The notes beneath the pieces are model-generated. The model worked only from the letters and a program-made list of their open reading frames with translations, had not been told where the DNA came from and did no database searches. 64,000 nt of DNA from Phosphoribacter sp037046615 (GTDB lineage Bacteria > Actinomycetota > Actinomycetes > Actinomycetales > Dermatophilaceae). Within the stretch, counting starts at the first letter, position 1. Every line of letters starts with the position of its first letter. This document shows positions 9,145 to 18,944 of the stretch, piece by piece. The position numbers and the translations under genes were made by a program. Location of the stretch: assembly GCA_037046615.1 (NCBI GenBank), contig JBAOHD010000017.1:1-64000 (forward strand), given 5' to 3'.

Positions 9145-10588
9145 ATGGCCAGTCGTGCGCAGTCGACGTCGGTCGCGACGTGGCCGGTCGTCGATCGCGT
9201 ACGGCTGGCTCACCCTGTCTACTCCGTCTACCTGCCCCGCGGCTCCCGGTGGTTGCTCGGCGGATGGGCCGTCGTGACCTTGGTTTGGACGGCGGCAATC
9301 ATCGCGGCAGCGGCCGTTCGACGTGACCTGCCGCAGGTCGACGGGTTCGTCGCCTTGTTTCGCCCTCGGTGTCGTCGTCGGCGGCGTCAAGCGGGGTCAG
9401 AAGACCTATGCTGATGCGCTGGTGAGCAGCACCTTCTTCGCCGGTCTTACCTGCGCACCGTCGCGATCGGTCTATCTGCCCGCCACGAGTGCGCCCACGC
9501 TGCTGCGCGCCACGCTGCTCGTTCCGTGGTGTTTGGCTTTCGGCGCAGTGTCGACGCACAGTTCCCTCGGAGACCTTCCAGCGCTGCCCTTGTATGCCGC
9601 GCTTCTGGCGGCCGCGATGGTGCTCCGGGAAGTCACCGCCCAGGCTGCCGTCGCGGTGACGCTCGTCGGCGTTCCGCAATACCTCTATCTCGTCGGCGGG
9701 AGTGCCCATGGGGGGGCTCCTCGTGGCGGCGACGATGCACCGCTCCCGGCTGGGCACGTGGGACGCGGTGACGCCGCCGGTAGCCCTCGGGGCGGGTCTC
9801 CTCGCGGTCCTGGTCGGGACAGCCCTCGCCGCGGCTCTGGCGGCTCGGGCGCTCACCGGCACCCAGGGACTAGATCTGCGTTTGCCGGCTGCACGCGGGC
9901 GACGCCTTCCGTTGGCCCTTCGGCTCTGGACGGTGACGGACAAGCGCAGTTCGTCGGTGCTGATCGGCTTCGTCGCCTTCCTCGTCCTCGGTATGGCGTG
10001 GGCCCCTCGCGCCATCGAGGCCATCCCGGCGGACTGGCCGGCCTACCGAGCGAGTGAGATCGCGGTATTCGGTCTGTACGGACTGTGCTTTCTCACCAGC
10101 ACCCTGGCCCAGGAACCGCTCGCCATCCGCTCGGTCTGGGGACGTGCACCCCTGCTGCGCAATGCTGGGATCGACCCGGAGGCCGAGGTTCGCCACCTAG
10201 CCTGGGGCACGCTGCTGCCGACCCTCGCCGTCGCCGGAGCGGGGGCCGTCGCGCTCCGCTCGCTCGTAGCACCACGGGGTCGCGTGGCCGACGTGGTTGG
10301 CCGTGGCCGCCCTGGTGGCCGTGGGAGCGACATCGGCGACGGTGCTCACGACGATCAGCTCCGCCACGGTGGACCGTCATCGCCAACTCGACGACTTTGC
10401 CCCAACCGTCTTGCTGAGGACAGCGTTCGTGGCGGTCTTGCCGGCCGCGCTCGTCGTCGGCTACCTAGCGGACCAGCCCGCACCGGGGGACGCCGTGAAC
10501 CTTGGCCTCTGCGGGGGCGTGCTGGGGATGACGGCCCTCCTGCTCGCCCAGAAATCCCGCGCGATCCGACAGAAGGAGCCTGGCATGA
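9145..10588 (+). CDS. Large polytopic membrane protein of the bacteriocin-like locus (frame-broken)
   Basis: The gene begins 15 bases after the precursor. It encodes about 480 residues with roughly ten or more hydrophobic segments, for example WLLGGWAVVTLVWTAAIIAAA, VLIGFVAFLVLGMAW and PTLLRATLLVPWCLAFGAV. Frame changes near 9358, 9698 and 10280 split it. No named family is recognised by eye. Circular-bacteriocin loci usually have one large multi-spanning protein required for maturation or export, and position and size fit that role. The last frame runs on into the ATPase gene without a stop. A TGA at 10586 that overlaps the ATPase start as ATGA would be the natural end if one more extra base lies upstream. 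A true fusion cannot be excluded. Confidence 0.55.
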
Positions 10589-11211
10589 CCGAGACCTTGG
10601 CATTCTGCCAATCGGTGACGTTCGGCTACGGCCGATCGAAACCCGTCATCCGCGACCTTGACCTCGGCGTGCGCCCCGGTGATCTGGTTATGGTCAAAGG
10701 CGCGAACGGAACCGGCAAGACCACACTCTTGCGGCTGCTGGCCGGCATGCTCCGGCCGTTGCGAGGGACGCTGACCGCCGCTTCCTCCCGCTGCTTCGTG
10801 CCCGTCGACACTCACTTCCACGAGACTTTGACGGTGCGAGAGGAACTGAATTACCTCTCTAGCGCTGGGACTCTGCGCCCGTCGGGGCTGGCCGCAAGCG
10901 CGCGCTGGTTCGGGTTTGGGGAAGAGTTGCTGGACCAGGAGATCTCCTCGTTGTCCTCTGGCTGGCGCCAGCGGCTGGCTCTCTCGGTCGCGCACGCGGC
11001 GGGGCCGAGTCTGCTTCTCCTGGATGAGCCTCTGGCCAACCTTGACCCTGACGCGGTGATGGTGACGGGCGACTGGCTTCGGAAAACAACCCGTGCAGGC
11101 GGTGCCGTCATCGTCGTTCACCATGGCACCCTCGGTGCCCTGGCCGACGCGGTCACCGCTGAGGTGGTCCTTGAGTCGCGGGCGGCGCGGCCCGTCGGGG
11201 TGTCCCGGTGA
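10585..11211 (+). CDS. ABC transporter ATPase of the bacteriocin-like locus
   Basis: This is a 208-residue stand-alone nucleotide-binding subunit. An AGAAGGAG ribosome site precedes ATG 10585. Walker A is GANGTGKTT (about residue 41), the signature region SSLSSGWRQRLALSVA (about 125) and Walker B LLLLDEPLAN (about 147). The switch histidine lies in VVHHGTLGAL. It is probably paired with the polytopic protein just upstream to export the peptide or protect the producer. The signature is SSGWRQ rather than the canonical LSGGQ, as in small bacteriocin or lantibiotic ATPases. It overlaps the next gene by four bases. Confidence 0.8.
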   Translation: MTETLAFCQSVTFGYGRSKPVIRDLDLGVRPGDLVMVKGANGTGKTTLLRLLAGMLRPLRGTLTAASSRCFVPVDTHFHETLTVREELNYLSSAGTLRPSGLAASARWFGFGEELLDQEISSLSSGWRQRLALSVAHAAGPSLLLLDEPLANLDPDAVMVTGDWLRKTTRAGGAVIVVHHGTLGALADAVTAEVVLESRAARPVGVSR

Positions 11212-11720
11212 CCCTCGTTCGGCGGTGTCTGCCGCGAGACACGGCATACGCCGCGGCCAGCCCTTCGTCCTTGTTGTCCCTCGGAGCCGGGCTGACATTT
11301 GGTTACCGCGAAGGGCTGCCGCACTGCTCGACGACGGCTGTCTCGGCCGCTTCGGTGTTCGCGCAGAACCTGGTGCTCTCTCTCGCGCTCGCGTCGGGTG
11401 TGTTCAGTCTGGGCCTGTCCACCCTCGCCGTGGGCGCCTGGGTGCTTGGGATGACTGGTGCCGCGGTCGGCGCGATCGTGTCGCGGTTCGGACTTCAGGC
11501 AGTGGCCCTGCTGGCGCCACACGGCCTACTGGAACTGGCCGCATGGGTGATCGGAGTCGGGGTCGGCCTGGAGCCACTGCTAGCCCGGTGGCGGGGCCGA
11601 ACCATGCGAGAAGCTCGATCACTGCTGGTGTCTGGGGGGGTAATCGCAGTCCTGCTCGCGGTCGCCTCCGTCATCGAAGCGATATGGACGGGATGGTATG
11701 GACCACAACTTGCCTGTTGA
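11208..11720 (+). CDS. SpoIIM/DUF95-family membrane protein
   Basis: A 170-residue membrane protein with four or five hydrophobic segments, overlapping the upstream ATPase gene as ATGA. It shows the hallmarks of the DUF95 (stage II sporulation protein M) family: an FGYREGLP start of the domain, an APHGLLELAAWVIGVGVGL segment matching the family PHGxxELPA motif, and a C-terminal VASVIEAIWTGW. DUF95 proteins are near-universal partners in circular-bacteriocin loci (for example AS-48C and its homologues), where they take part in maturation, secretion or immunity. Actinobacteria of this type do not sporulate, so the bacteriocin link is the better reading. The gene has no frame break. Confidence 0.75.
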   Translation: MTLVRRCLPRDTAYAAASPSSLLSLGAGLTFGYREGLPHCSTTAVSAASVFAQNLVLSLALASGVFSLGLSTLAVGAWVLGMTGAAVGAIVSRFGLQAVALLAPHGLLELAAWVIGVGVGLEPLLARWRGRTMREARSLLVSGGVIAVLLAVASVIEAIWTGWYGPQLAC

Positions 11721-12342
11721 GCTTCCCCTTATTGCGGGAATGGCGAAGGACCGAGCGCGTCGGCGCCGGCGAGGTGGTGACCATGCCGCGACGGATCGAC
11801 GCAGCCGACGTGACCTGACCGCCTGGGCAGTCCTGGCCAACGTCGCCGGGATGGCCGTGTTCCTCGTGGGGGTCGGTCATGTGCTCACGACGACGGGGGA
11901 TCATCCCGTTGCCTTCGACCGCGTTACCTGGGCGGCGCTGCTGCTGTCTGGAGTCATCGGTCGGGGTGTCTCGCTGGTGTTCCAGGCCGAGTCGGCCATT
12001 GCCTTGGGTGGCTCGAGCGCCCGGGAGCGATCATCTCGTCGGGTCATCGTGGCCGAGGTCGCGGTGAGCCAGCTGCCACTAGCCGTGCGGGATGCTGGCC
12101 TGGGACTGTTGGCCCTGCTCGGCATCCTCGATGCCACCCGCGTCCTGTCTCTCAGCGTGAATCTGTTTGACCCGTTCCTCTTGCTGGCCTGTTACAGCTT
12201 CGCCCGCCGGATCGGCGCAGAGCGCGACGGGTGGGATGGCCGCATCCGCGGCCTCCTCGTGGGATACATCGGGTATGCCGTGGTGATCAAACTGCTCTCG
12301 GCGGTCATGGTTGCCTTCGTGCAAGCCGGGTCGGGAGCCTGA
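11698..12342 (+). CDS. Membrane protein of unknown function in the bacteriocin-like locus
   Basis: Up to 214 residues, overlapping the DUF95 gene by 23 bases if ATG 11698 is used; ATG 11740 (MAKDRARRRRRGG) is an alternative start. An arginine-rich N-terminus is followed by about five hydrophobic segments, such as WAVLANVAGMAVFLVGVGHV, VTWAALLLSGVIGRGVSLVF and the C-terminal LLVGYIGYAVVIKLLSAVMV. No family is recognised. Its tight position between the DUF95 gene and an ABC ATPase gene implies the same transcript, and an export or immunity function is inferred only from this. Confidence 0.6.
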   Translation: MDHNLPVELPLIAGMAKDRARRRRRGGDHAATDRRSRRDLTAWAVLANVAGMAVFLVGVGHVLTTTGDHPVAFDRVTWAALLLSGVIGRGVSLVFQAESAIALGGSSARERSSRRVIVAEVAVSQLPLAVRDAGLGLLALLGILDATRVLSLSVNLFDPFLLLACYSFARRIGAERDGWDGRIRGLLVGYIGYAVVIKLLSAVMVAFVQAGSGA

Positions 12343-12343
12343 G

Positions 12344-13268
12344 ATGAACGTGAGCGCCCAGGGCATCGGCAAGCAGTTCGGTCGGCGTCCAGCTCTCGTG
12401 GACTTCACCTGCGAATTCCTCTCGGGGTCGGTCACCGGGGTTGTCGGCCCGAACGGGTCGGGCAAGACAACCGCCTTCCGCATCATCGCCGGGTTGATCC
12501 ACGGTGCTGGACGGGTGGTTTTCGACGGCAAGCCCCTGACCGAGGCGGTGATACCAGGGCGCGTCCTCGGGGCTCACCTGGGGATGCGCGCGGTCCATCC
12601 GAAGAGAGCGGCCCGCGCCCACCTTCGGATGGCGGCGCGTGGGATGGGGGTCCCGGATCGGCGCGTAGAGGATGTCCTCACCATGGTCGGGCTCGCGTCG
12701 GTCGCGGACGATCGTCCGGGCGGATTCTCGCTGGGAATGTCACAGCGCCTGGCCTTGGCTACCGCGCTGCTCGGTCGTCCCGATGTCCTTCTCCTCGATG
12801 AGCCGATGAACGGGCTGGACATCGAGGGAATCGCCTGGCTGCGGTGCTTCCTTCGCCGTTATGCCGACGCGGGGCATGTCGTCATTGTCTCCAGCCATCT
12901 GCTGACCGAGGTCGAGACGATCGCGGATCGCATCGTCATCCTTGCCGAGGGTCGGATGGTGGCGAACAGCACGATGGAAGGGTTGCGTGCAGGCGGTGGG
13001 GACCAGCCGCGTCGACGTCCGGTGCTCAGACCCTGTCCAGCTGGCCCTCGCTCTGGCGCGGTCCGGGCACGCCGTGACCACTGCGCCGGAGGGGGCGGTG
13101 TCGGTGACCGGGTCGGCCAGCGGCGAGGTGGGGCTGGTCGCGCTTGCGGCTGGCATACCGCTGCGGGAGCTTCGCACCGTGGAGGAGTCGCTGGAAGATG
13201 TCTACCTACGACTCACTCAAGGGCAGTCGCAGTACGCGTTTGAGGACATGCGGGAGGTGAGCGGGTGA
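12344..13268 (+). CDS. ABC transporter ATPase, ABC-2 (drug-export) type
   Basis: ATG 12344 follows the preceding stop by one base. Motifs are GPNGSGKTT (Walker A, about residue 33), FSLGMSQRLALA (signature), VLLLDEPMNGLD (Walker B) and SSHLLTEVE (switch region). These are typical of stand-alone ATPases that work with DUF/ABC-2 permeases in peptide export and self-protection. One extra base near 13000 splits the C-terminal accessory domain, which continues as RAVGTSRVDVRCSDP and ends EDMREVSG at 13268. It overlaps the permease gene by four bases. Probable role: second transporter of the bacteriocin-like locus, for export or immunity. Confidence 0.8.
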
Positions 13269-14091
13269 CCACCATCGCGGCCCGTCGGCGGTTCGAAACC
13301 CGTCCCCAGCGAGCGCGTCGCCGTTCGCTGACCTTCGAGGTCAGCCGCGCGCGGAGTCTCCGCTCGACCTGGGTGCTGCTCGTCCTCGGTGCCGCGGCAG
13401 GAGCCACGACCCTCGTCTCCGGCAGCCTGGCCGACCTGACCGAGGTTGCGCCGAGCCCGGCGGACGCCATTTCGGTCCTCACCAGTGCGACATCCGGTGC
13501 TTCCCTCGTCTGCGGGATATTCGGGGCGCTCTCGGCGGGTCATGAATACCGGTACGGGCTGTTCGGACTGTCTGCGACGCTTTTCCCTCGGCGCAGCGAC
13601 CTCCTCGTGGGCAAGGTGCTGGGGGCACTGGCCTTCGCGGTCCTGACCTGCAGCGCCGCCCTCGTCGTCGGGCTTGGGGCGTTGTGGCTCACCGGGAAGG
13701 ACCATCTGGTGAGTGCGATCACCTCCGAACCAGGCACCGCGCTGCTGGCCTCCGGGCGCAGCATCGTCGTGTGCGTCGGTTACCTGCTCATCGGGATCGC
13801 GAGCCGCGGTGCTATGCCGGGGCGTCCTCGGGGGAGTGGTGGTTCCGCTGGGGATGGCCAATATCGTCGAGCCGGTCCTTGCTCTCGTGGTGGGGCGCGG
13901 CGGATTGTGGGGCTACGTCCTGCCGTTCCAGGACGCCCGCCGGGCAGTCCTCGTCGAGGGCGCGACCCTGTTGGACCTCGGGGACGGGGTCGTCGTCACC
14001 CCATCGGCGAGCTTGGCCTGCTTTCGCCTTTGCCGTCGCCGTCACCTTGAGCGCCGCCTGGGCCTCGTTCATCCGCCAGGACGTCACCTGA
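13265..14091 (+). CDS. ABC-2 type permease of the bacteriocin-like locus (frame-broken)
   Basis: This gene starts as GTG inside the ATPase stop. It encodes about 275 residues: an Arg-rich cytoplasmic start, a first membrane segment STWVLLVLGAAAGATTLVSG, a GHEYRYGLFGLSATLFPRRS loop and further segments. The conserved EYRxGT-like loop after the second segment is characteristic of ABC-2 permeases of the bacitracin/lantibiotic-export type. Extra bases near 13815 and 14025 break the frame; the C-terminus reads FAVAVTLSAAWASFIRQDVT-stop. It forms a transporter with the ATPase just upstream. Confidence 0.7.
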
Positions 14092-14153
14092 TCGATACAC
14101 CTAGCTCGCCTGGACCACACCTGAAATATCAGCAACTCATGACGGAGGCACCC

Positions 14154-14399
14154 ATGTCCATGTTCAAGGCGTTCTTCCCCGTGGAAGCAGCCCGGCTGGC
14201 GCTCCTGGAGCGTCGGGTCCAGGCGCTGCTCGCTGCCGCGGATCTGCAGGATGCGACCGACCCGGCGTTGGATGACGTCGTGGCAGCGCTCAGGGCCGGC
14301 CAAGACATCAGGGCGGTCCAGCGCTATAGCGAGATCACCGGCGCCGGGATCGGCGAGTCGCGGATCGCCGTCCAGGAACTGAAGCTCACTCTCGCATAA
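14154..14399 (+). CDS. 81-residue protein with an L7/L12-like C-terminal motif
   Basis: ACGGAGG precedes ATG 14154, which is better placed than the in-frame ATG 14139. The first 50 residues are helical (FFPVEAARLALLERRVQALL). The end, GQDIRAVQRYSEITGAGIGESR, matches the helix-turn-helix of the ribosomal L7/L12 C-terminal domain (KIxAIKxYRExTGxGLxEAK). Small L7/L12-like stand-alone proteins are common in Actinobacteria and have no fixed function. It lies 62 bases after the permease gene and could be the last gene of the bacteriocin-like operon or separate. Confidence 0.6.
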   Translation: MSMFKAFFPVEAARLALLERRVQALLAAADLQDATDPALDDVVAALRAGQDIRAVQRYSEITGAGIGESRIAVQELKLTLA

Positions 14400-14448
14400 C
14401 CTGCGCGGGTCGTCGCCGCGCCGGCCTGGCTGTCGGCGGTCCAGTTGA

Positions 14449-14468
14449 CTGAGTGAGCACTCACTCAG
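14449..14468. promoter_or_regulatory. Palindromic operator of the TetR regulator
   Basis: CTGAGTGAG-CA-CTCACTCAG has two perfect nine-base arms around a two-base centre and lies 14 bases before the TetR start codon. TetR-family repressors commonly bind palindromes of this type, often with TGAGT half-sites. It very likely controls the regulator and the ABC pair that follows. Confidence 0.75.
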
Positions 14469-14482
14469 CTACACTCGGCCAG

Positions 14483-15077
14483 ATGCCGCCCCGCGCCCGA
14501 GCGCTCCCACGCTGACGAACGTCGGGCCGCGATCCTCTCCGCGGTGCTGCCGGTGGTGCTCGACAAAGGCATGAGCGCCTCCACTCGGGAGTTGGCTCAT
14601 GCGGCCGGCGTGGCCGAGGGCACGCTCTTCCGGGTCTTTGCCAGCAAGGACGATCTCATCCTCGCGGCAGCCAAGAGTGTCTTTGCCCGCACCGACCACC
14701 TCGACCAGCTCGCCGCCATCGACCCGACCGACAGTCTCGACGCCCGGTTGCACAGCGCCGTCCGGATCTGGCAGGGATCGATGCGCCGCATCGTCGGCGT
14801 CTTCGTGACCTTCCACGCCGACCGCGACCGGATGGGCGATCTGCGAGGCATGCTCGATCACTCCATCGCCGCCCGCACCCGTGATGCGGTGGCTGCCCTG
14901 CTCGCGCCGGACGCCGAGCAGCTGCGATTGCCGCCGTCGGAGGTCGTGGCGATCCTCGGAGCCTTGACGATGGCAAGCGTCCATCCCTCGCACGCCCAAG
15001 TGCCGATGACCCCGGAGCACATCGTCGACGTCGCGCTCCACGGCGTCGTGCGGCATTCCTGCCCCTGCCCGTCCTGA
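14483..15077 (+). CDS. TetR/AcrR-family transcriptional regulator (frame-broken)
   Basis: Beginning at ATG 14483 (MPPRAR), the frame is broken by an extra base near 14505 and continues ADERRAAILSAVLPVVLDKG. The DNA-binding helix-turn-helix follows: STRELAHAAGVAEGTLFRVFASKDDL, and then a variable ligand-binding half. It is about 197 residues, the usual size for the family. The palindrome just upstream is its presumed operator. The two overlapping ABC half-transporter genes start 31 bases downstream in the same direction, so it probably senses and controls a drug or lipid efflux system. Confidence 0.82.
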
Positions 15078-15108
15078 CACCCCACCTCTGCAACCGGATA
15101 GGACTCCC

Positions 15109-16859
15109 ATGCTCTGGCGAATCGTTCGTCACGGGTTGCGCCCCCACCACGCGGCCCTCGTGACCATCGTCGCGCTCCAACTCGTGAGCACGATCGCCTC
15201 GCTCTATCTGCCCAACCTCAACGCCCAGATCATCGACGAGGGCGTTGCCAAGGGCGACACCGGCTATGTCATGAGCACGGGTGGGGTGATGCTCGGCATC
15301 AGTTTCCTGCAGATCCTCGCGAGCGTGTATGCCGTGTATCTCTCCGCCCGCACGTCGATGTCGTTTGGTCGGGACTTGCGGGCGCGGGTCTTCGCGCGGG
15401 TGGGGGAGTTCTCGGCGCGGGAGGTCGCGCAGTTCGGAGCGCCCACCCTGATCAGCCGCTCGACCAACGACGTCACCCAGGTGCAGATGCTCGTCTTCAT
15501 GACCCTCGCCATGATGGTCGGGGCGCCGATCATGATGGTCGGCGGCGTCATCATGGCGCTGCGCACGGACGCGGGGCTCGTCATGGCTCGTCGCCGTCGC
15601 GATCCCGGTGCTCGCCGTGACGGTCGCGCTGATCCTGCGGCAGATGCTGCCGCGGTTCCGCACGATGCAAGAGGCCATCGACTCGGTCAACCGGATTCTG
15701 CGAGAGCAGATTACGGGCATCCGCGTCGTGCGCGCGTTCGTCCGCGAGCGCTTCGAGCAGGAGCGCTTCGCCGAGGCCAACACGTCGCTGACGGGGGCGT
15801 CGCTCGGCGTCGGTCGGCTCATGGCCATCGTCTTCCCCGTCGTGATGTTCGTCCTCAACGTCTCGACGATCGCGGTGCTCTGGTTTGGCTCGCATCGAGT
15901 CGAAACCGGCGAGATGCAGGTCGGCTCCCTCACCGCCTTCCTGTCCTATCTCATGCAGATCCTCATGTCCGTGATGATGGCGACGATGATGTCGATGATG
16001 GTGCCGCGGGCATCGGTGTCGGCAGATCGGATCGGCGCCGTCCTCGACACCGAGACCTCGGTGGTCATCGCGCGCGGGGGTGGATCGACCGCGCTGACGA
16101 GTCCCGCGTCGGTGGTCTTCGAGTCGGTCGACTTCCACTACCCCAAGGCCGAGGCCGCGGTGCTCAAGGATGTGTCGTTCGAGGCGCTGCCCGGGCAGAC
16201 GACGGCGATCATCGGGTCGACGGGTGCGGGCAAGACGACGCTCATCAACCTCGTGCCGCGGCTGTTCGACGCGACCGGCGGGGTCGTGCGTGTCGGCGGG
16301 GTCGACGTCCGTGATGCCGAGCCCGACGTGCTGTGGAGTCGCCTCGGGCTGATCCCGCAACGGCCCTACCTCTTCTCCGGCACGGTCGCGTCCAACCTTC
16401 GCTACGGCCAGCCGGATGCGACCGACGAGCAACTCTGGGATGCCTTGCGGATCGCCCAGGCCGACGACTTCGTCCGCGCCATGGAGGGCGGGCCTGGAGG
16501 CGTCCATCTCGCAGGGTGGCACCAACGTCTCGGGCGGCCAGCGCCAGCGCCTCGCCATCGCCCGCGCGGTCGTGCGCCGACCGGATGTCTATCTCTTCGA
16601 CGACGCCTTCTCGGCGCTCGATGTCTCGACCGATGCGCGGCTGCGGGCAGCGCTTGAGCCCGTGACTCGGGAAGCGACCGTCATCGTCGTCGCCCAGCGC
16701 GTGTCGACGATCATCGACGCCGACCAGATCCTCGTCCTCGACGACGGGCGCATCGTCGGGCGCGGGCGGCATACCGACCTGCTCGAGACCTGCCCCACTT
16801 ATCAGGAGATCGTCGTGTCCCAGCGAGCAGCCGAAGACCAGCTCGAGGTGACCCGATGA
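15109..16859 (+). CDS. ABC half-transporter, multidrug/lipid exporter type (first of a pair)
   Basis: About 580 residues: an N-terminal transmembrane domain (LVTIVALQLVSTIASLYLPNLN and five further segments) and a C-terminal ATPase with Walker A GSTGAGKTT (about residue 370), signature NVSGGQRQRLAIARA and Walker B VYLFDDAFSALD. The residue after Walker B is D rather than the catalytic E, while the partner has DE. This asymmetry is typical of heterodimeric exporters with one degenerate site. Extra bases near 15585 and 16490 break the frame. It overlaps the partner gene as ATGA. Confidence 0.88.
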
Positions 16860-18944
16860 GCATGGAGGGCGTCAAGACCGCCGAGGAGAAGGCCGCCGAG
16901 AAGCGCCGTGGCCCCGGACACCGCCGCATGGGCGGACCGCCGCACATGGCGATGGGTATGCCGGGCGAGAAGTCCCTCACCTTCCTCCCGTCGGCGAAGC
17001 GGCTGTTCGGGCTGCTGCGGCCGCACAAGGGTCAGTTGTGGATCTTGCTCGCCTTCATGGTGGCCTCGGTCGCGGCGGGCTCGGTGGGGCCGAAGATCCT
17101 CGGCAGGGCGACCGACCTCATCTTCGCGGGCTTCTTCGGCGCGAAGATGCCCTCCGGGGCCACCAAGGACCAGGTCATCGCGGGCATGCGCGCCGCTGGC
17201 CAGGACCGGATGGCCGACCTGCTGACCGGCGTCGACTTCGTGCCGGGGCGGGGGATCGACTTCGGGGCGGTCGGACAGGTGCTCCTGGTCGTCCTGGCCA
17301 TCTACGTCGGGTCGTCGCTGCTCATGTGGGCGTCGAGCTACCTCCTCGCAGGCGTCGTGCAGCGCACGATGTATCGCCTCCGTGATGACGTCGAGGCCAA
17401 ACTCGGCCGGCTGCCGCTGGCGTATTTCGACTCGCAGCCCCGAGGCGAGCTGCTGAGCCGGGTCACCAACGACATCGACAACGTCGCGATGTCGCTCCAG
17501 CAGACGCTGTCCCAACTGTTGTCGTCGCTGCTGACCGTCATCGCCGTGCTCGGGATGATGTTCTGGATCTCGTGGCTGTTGGCGCTCATCGCCCTGGTCA
17601 CGCGTGCCGATCTCGATCATCATCGCGGCGCTCATCGGCAAGCGCAGCCAGAAGCTCTTCGTCAAGCAGTGGGATGCCACGGGCGAACTCAACGGCATCA
17701 TCGAGGAGACCTACACCGGGCATCAGCTCGTCAAGGTCTTCGGCCGGCAGGCCGAGGTCGAGGCCACCTTCAAGGACAAGAACGACGAGTTGTATGCCGC
17801 GTCGTTCGGCGCGCAGTTCGTCAGCGGCATCATCATGCCCGCGATGATGTTCGTCGGGAACCTCACCTATGTCGGCATTGCCGTCGTCGGTGGGCTCAAG
17901 GTCGCGTCGGGTCAGATCTCGCTCGGCGACGTGCAGGCATTCATCCAATACTCACGGCAGTTCACCCAACCGCTGACGCAGGTGGCGTCGATGGCCAACC
18001 TCCTGCAGTCGGGTGTCGCCTCGGCCGAGCGCGTGTTCGAGGTCTTGGACGCCCCCGAGCAGGAGGCCGACACGGCATACCCGGCGACGATCACCGACCC
18101 GCACGGGGAGGTGCGGTTCGAGGACGTGTCGTTTGCCTACACACCCGACAAGCCGCTCATCGAGCACCTGGACTTGGTCGTCGAACCCGGCCACACGGTC
18201 GCCATCGTCGGGCCGACGGGCGCGGGGAAGACGACGCTCGTCAACCTCGTCATGCGGTTCTACGAGCTCGACGGCGGGCGGATCACCCTCGACGGGGTCG
18301 ACATCCGTGACTTGACTCGCGACGACCTGCGCGACCGCGTCGGGATGGTGCTCCAGGACACGTGGCTCTTCGCCGGCTCGATCCGCGACAACATCGCCTA
18401 CGGGCGCCCTGGGGCCAGCGAAGACGACATCCTCGCGGCGGCGCGCGCGAGCTATGTCGACCGCTTCGTCCACTCGCTGCCCGATGGCTATGACACGGTC
18501 CTCGACGCGGAGGCGAGCAACCTGTCGGCTGGAGAGAAGCAGCTCATCACCATCGCGCGGGCGTTCATCTCCAACCCGGCGCTGCTCATCCTCGACGAGG
18601 CGACCTCGTCGGTCGACACGCGCACGGAGTTGTTGGTGCAGCAGGCGATGCGGGCGCTGCGCAGCGACCGCACGTCCTTCGTCATCGCTCACCGGCTGTC
18701 GACGATCCGGGACGCGGACGTCATCCTCGTGATGGAGCACGGTCAGATCGTCGAGCAGGGCAACCACGAGGAGTTGCTCGCGCGCGATGGCGCCTATGCG
18801 CGCCTGTATGCCGCGCAGTTCTCTTCCGCTGCAGTCGATCTCGGTGAGGCAGAGGTGGAGGAGAAGGACGAGGAGGACGAGGAGGAGGGCGCTAGCCGAG
18901 TTGCCAGGACCGCTTCGAGAGGCCGTACCAGAAGCCGTCGATGA
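16856..18944 (+). CDS. ABC half-transporter, multidrug/lipid exporter type (second of a pair)
   Basis: About 690 residues. It has a long charged N-terminal extension, then six membrane segments with a large insertion after the first (about 17130-17270). The ATPase has Walker A GPTGAGKTT (about residue 451), signature NLSAGEKQLITIARA and Walker B LLILDEATSSVD with the catalytic Glu. One extra base near 17606 breaks the frame. The acidic tail runs past a TAG at 18893-18895 in another frame and overlaps the convergent dioxygenase gene. The natural end is therefore probably at about 18895 and the last 17 residues read here are doubtful. It works with the preceding gene product. Confidence 0.88.

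Noticed and set aside
13265..14091. The second ABC permease as a sporulation or competence gene
   Set aside because: Its EYRYGLFG loop and pairing with the overlapping ATPase gene are those of ABC-2 drug or peptide exporters.
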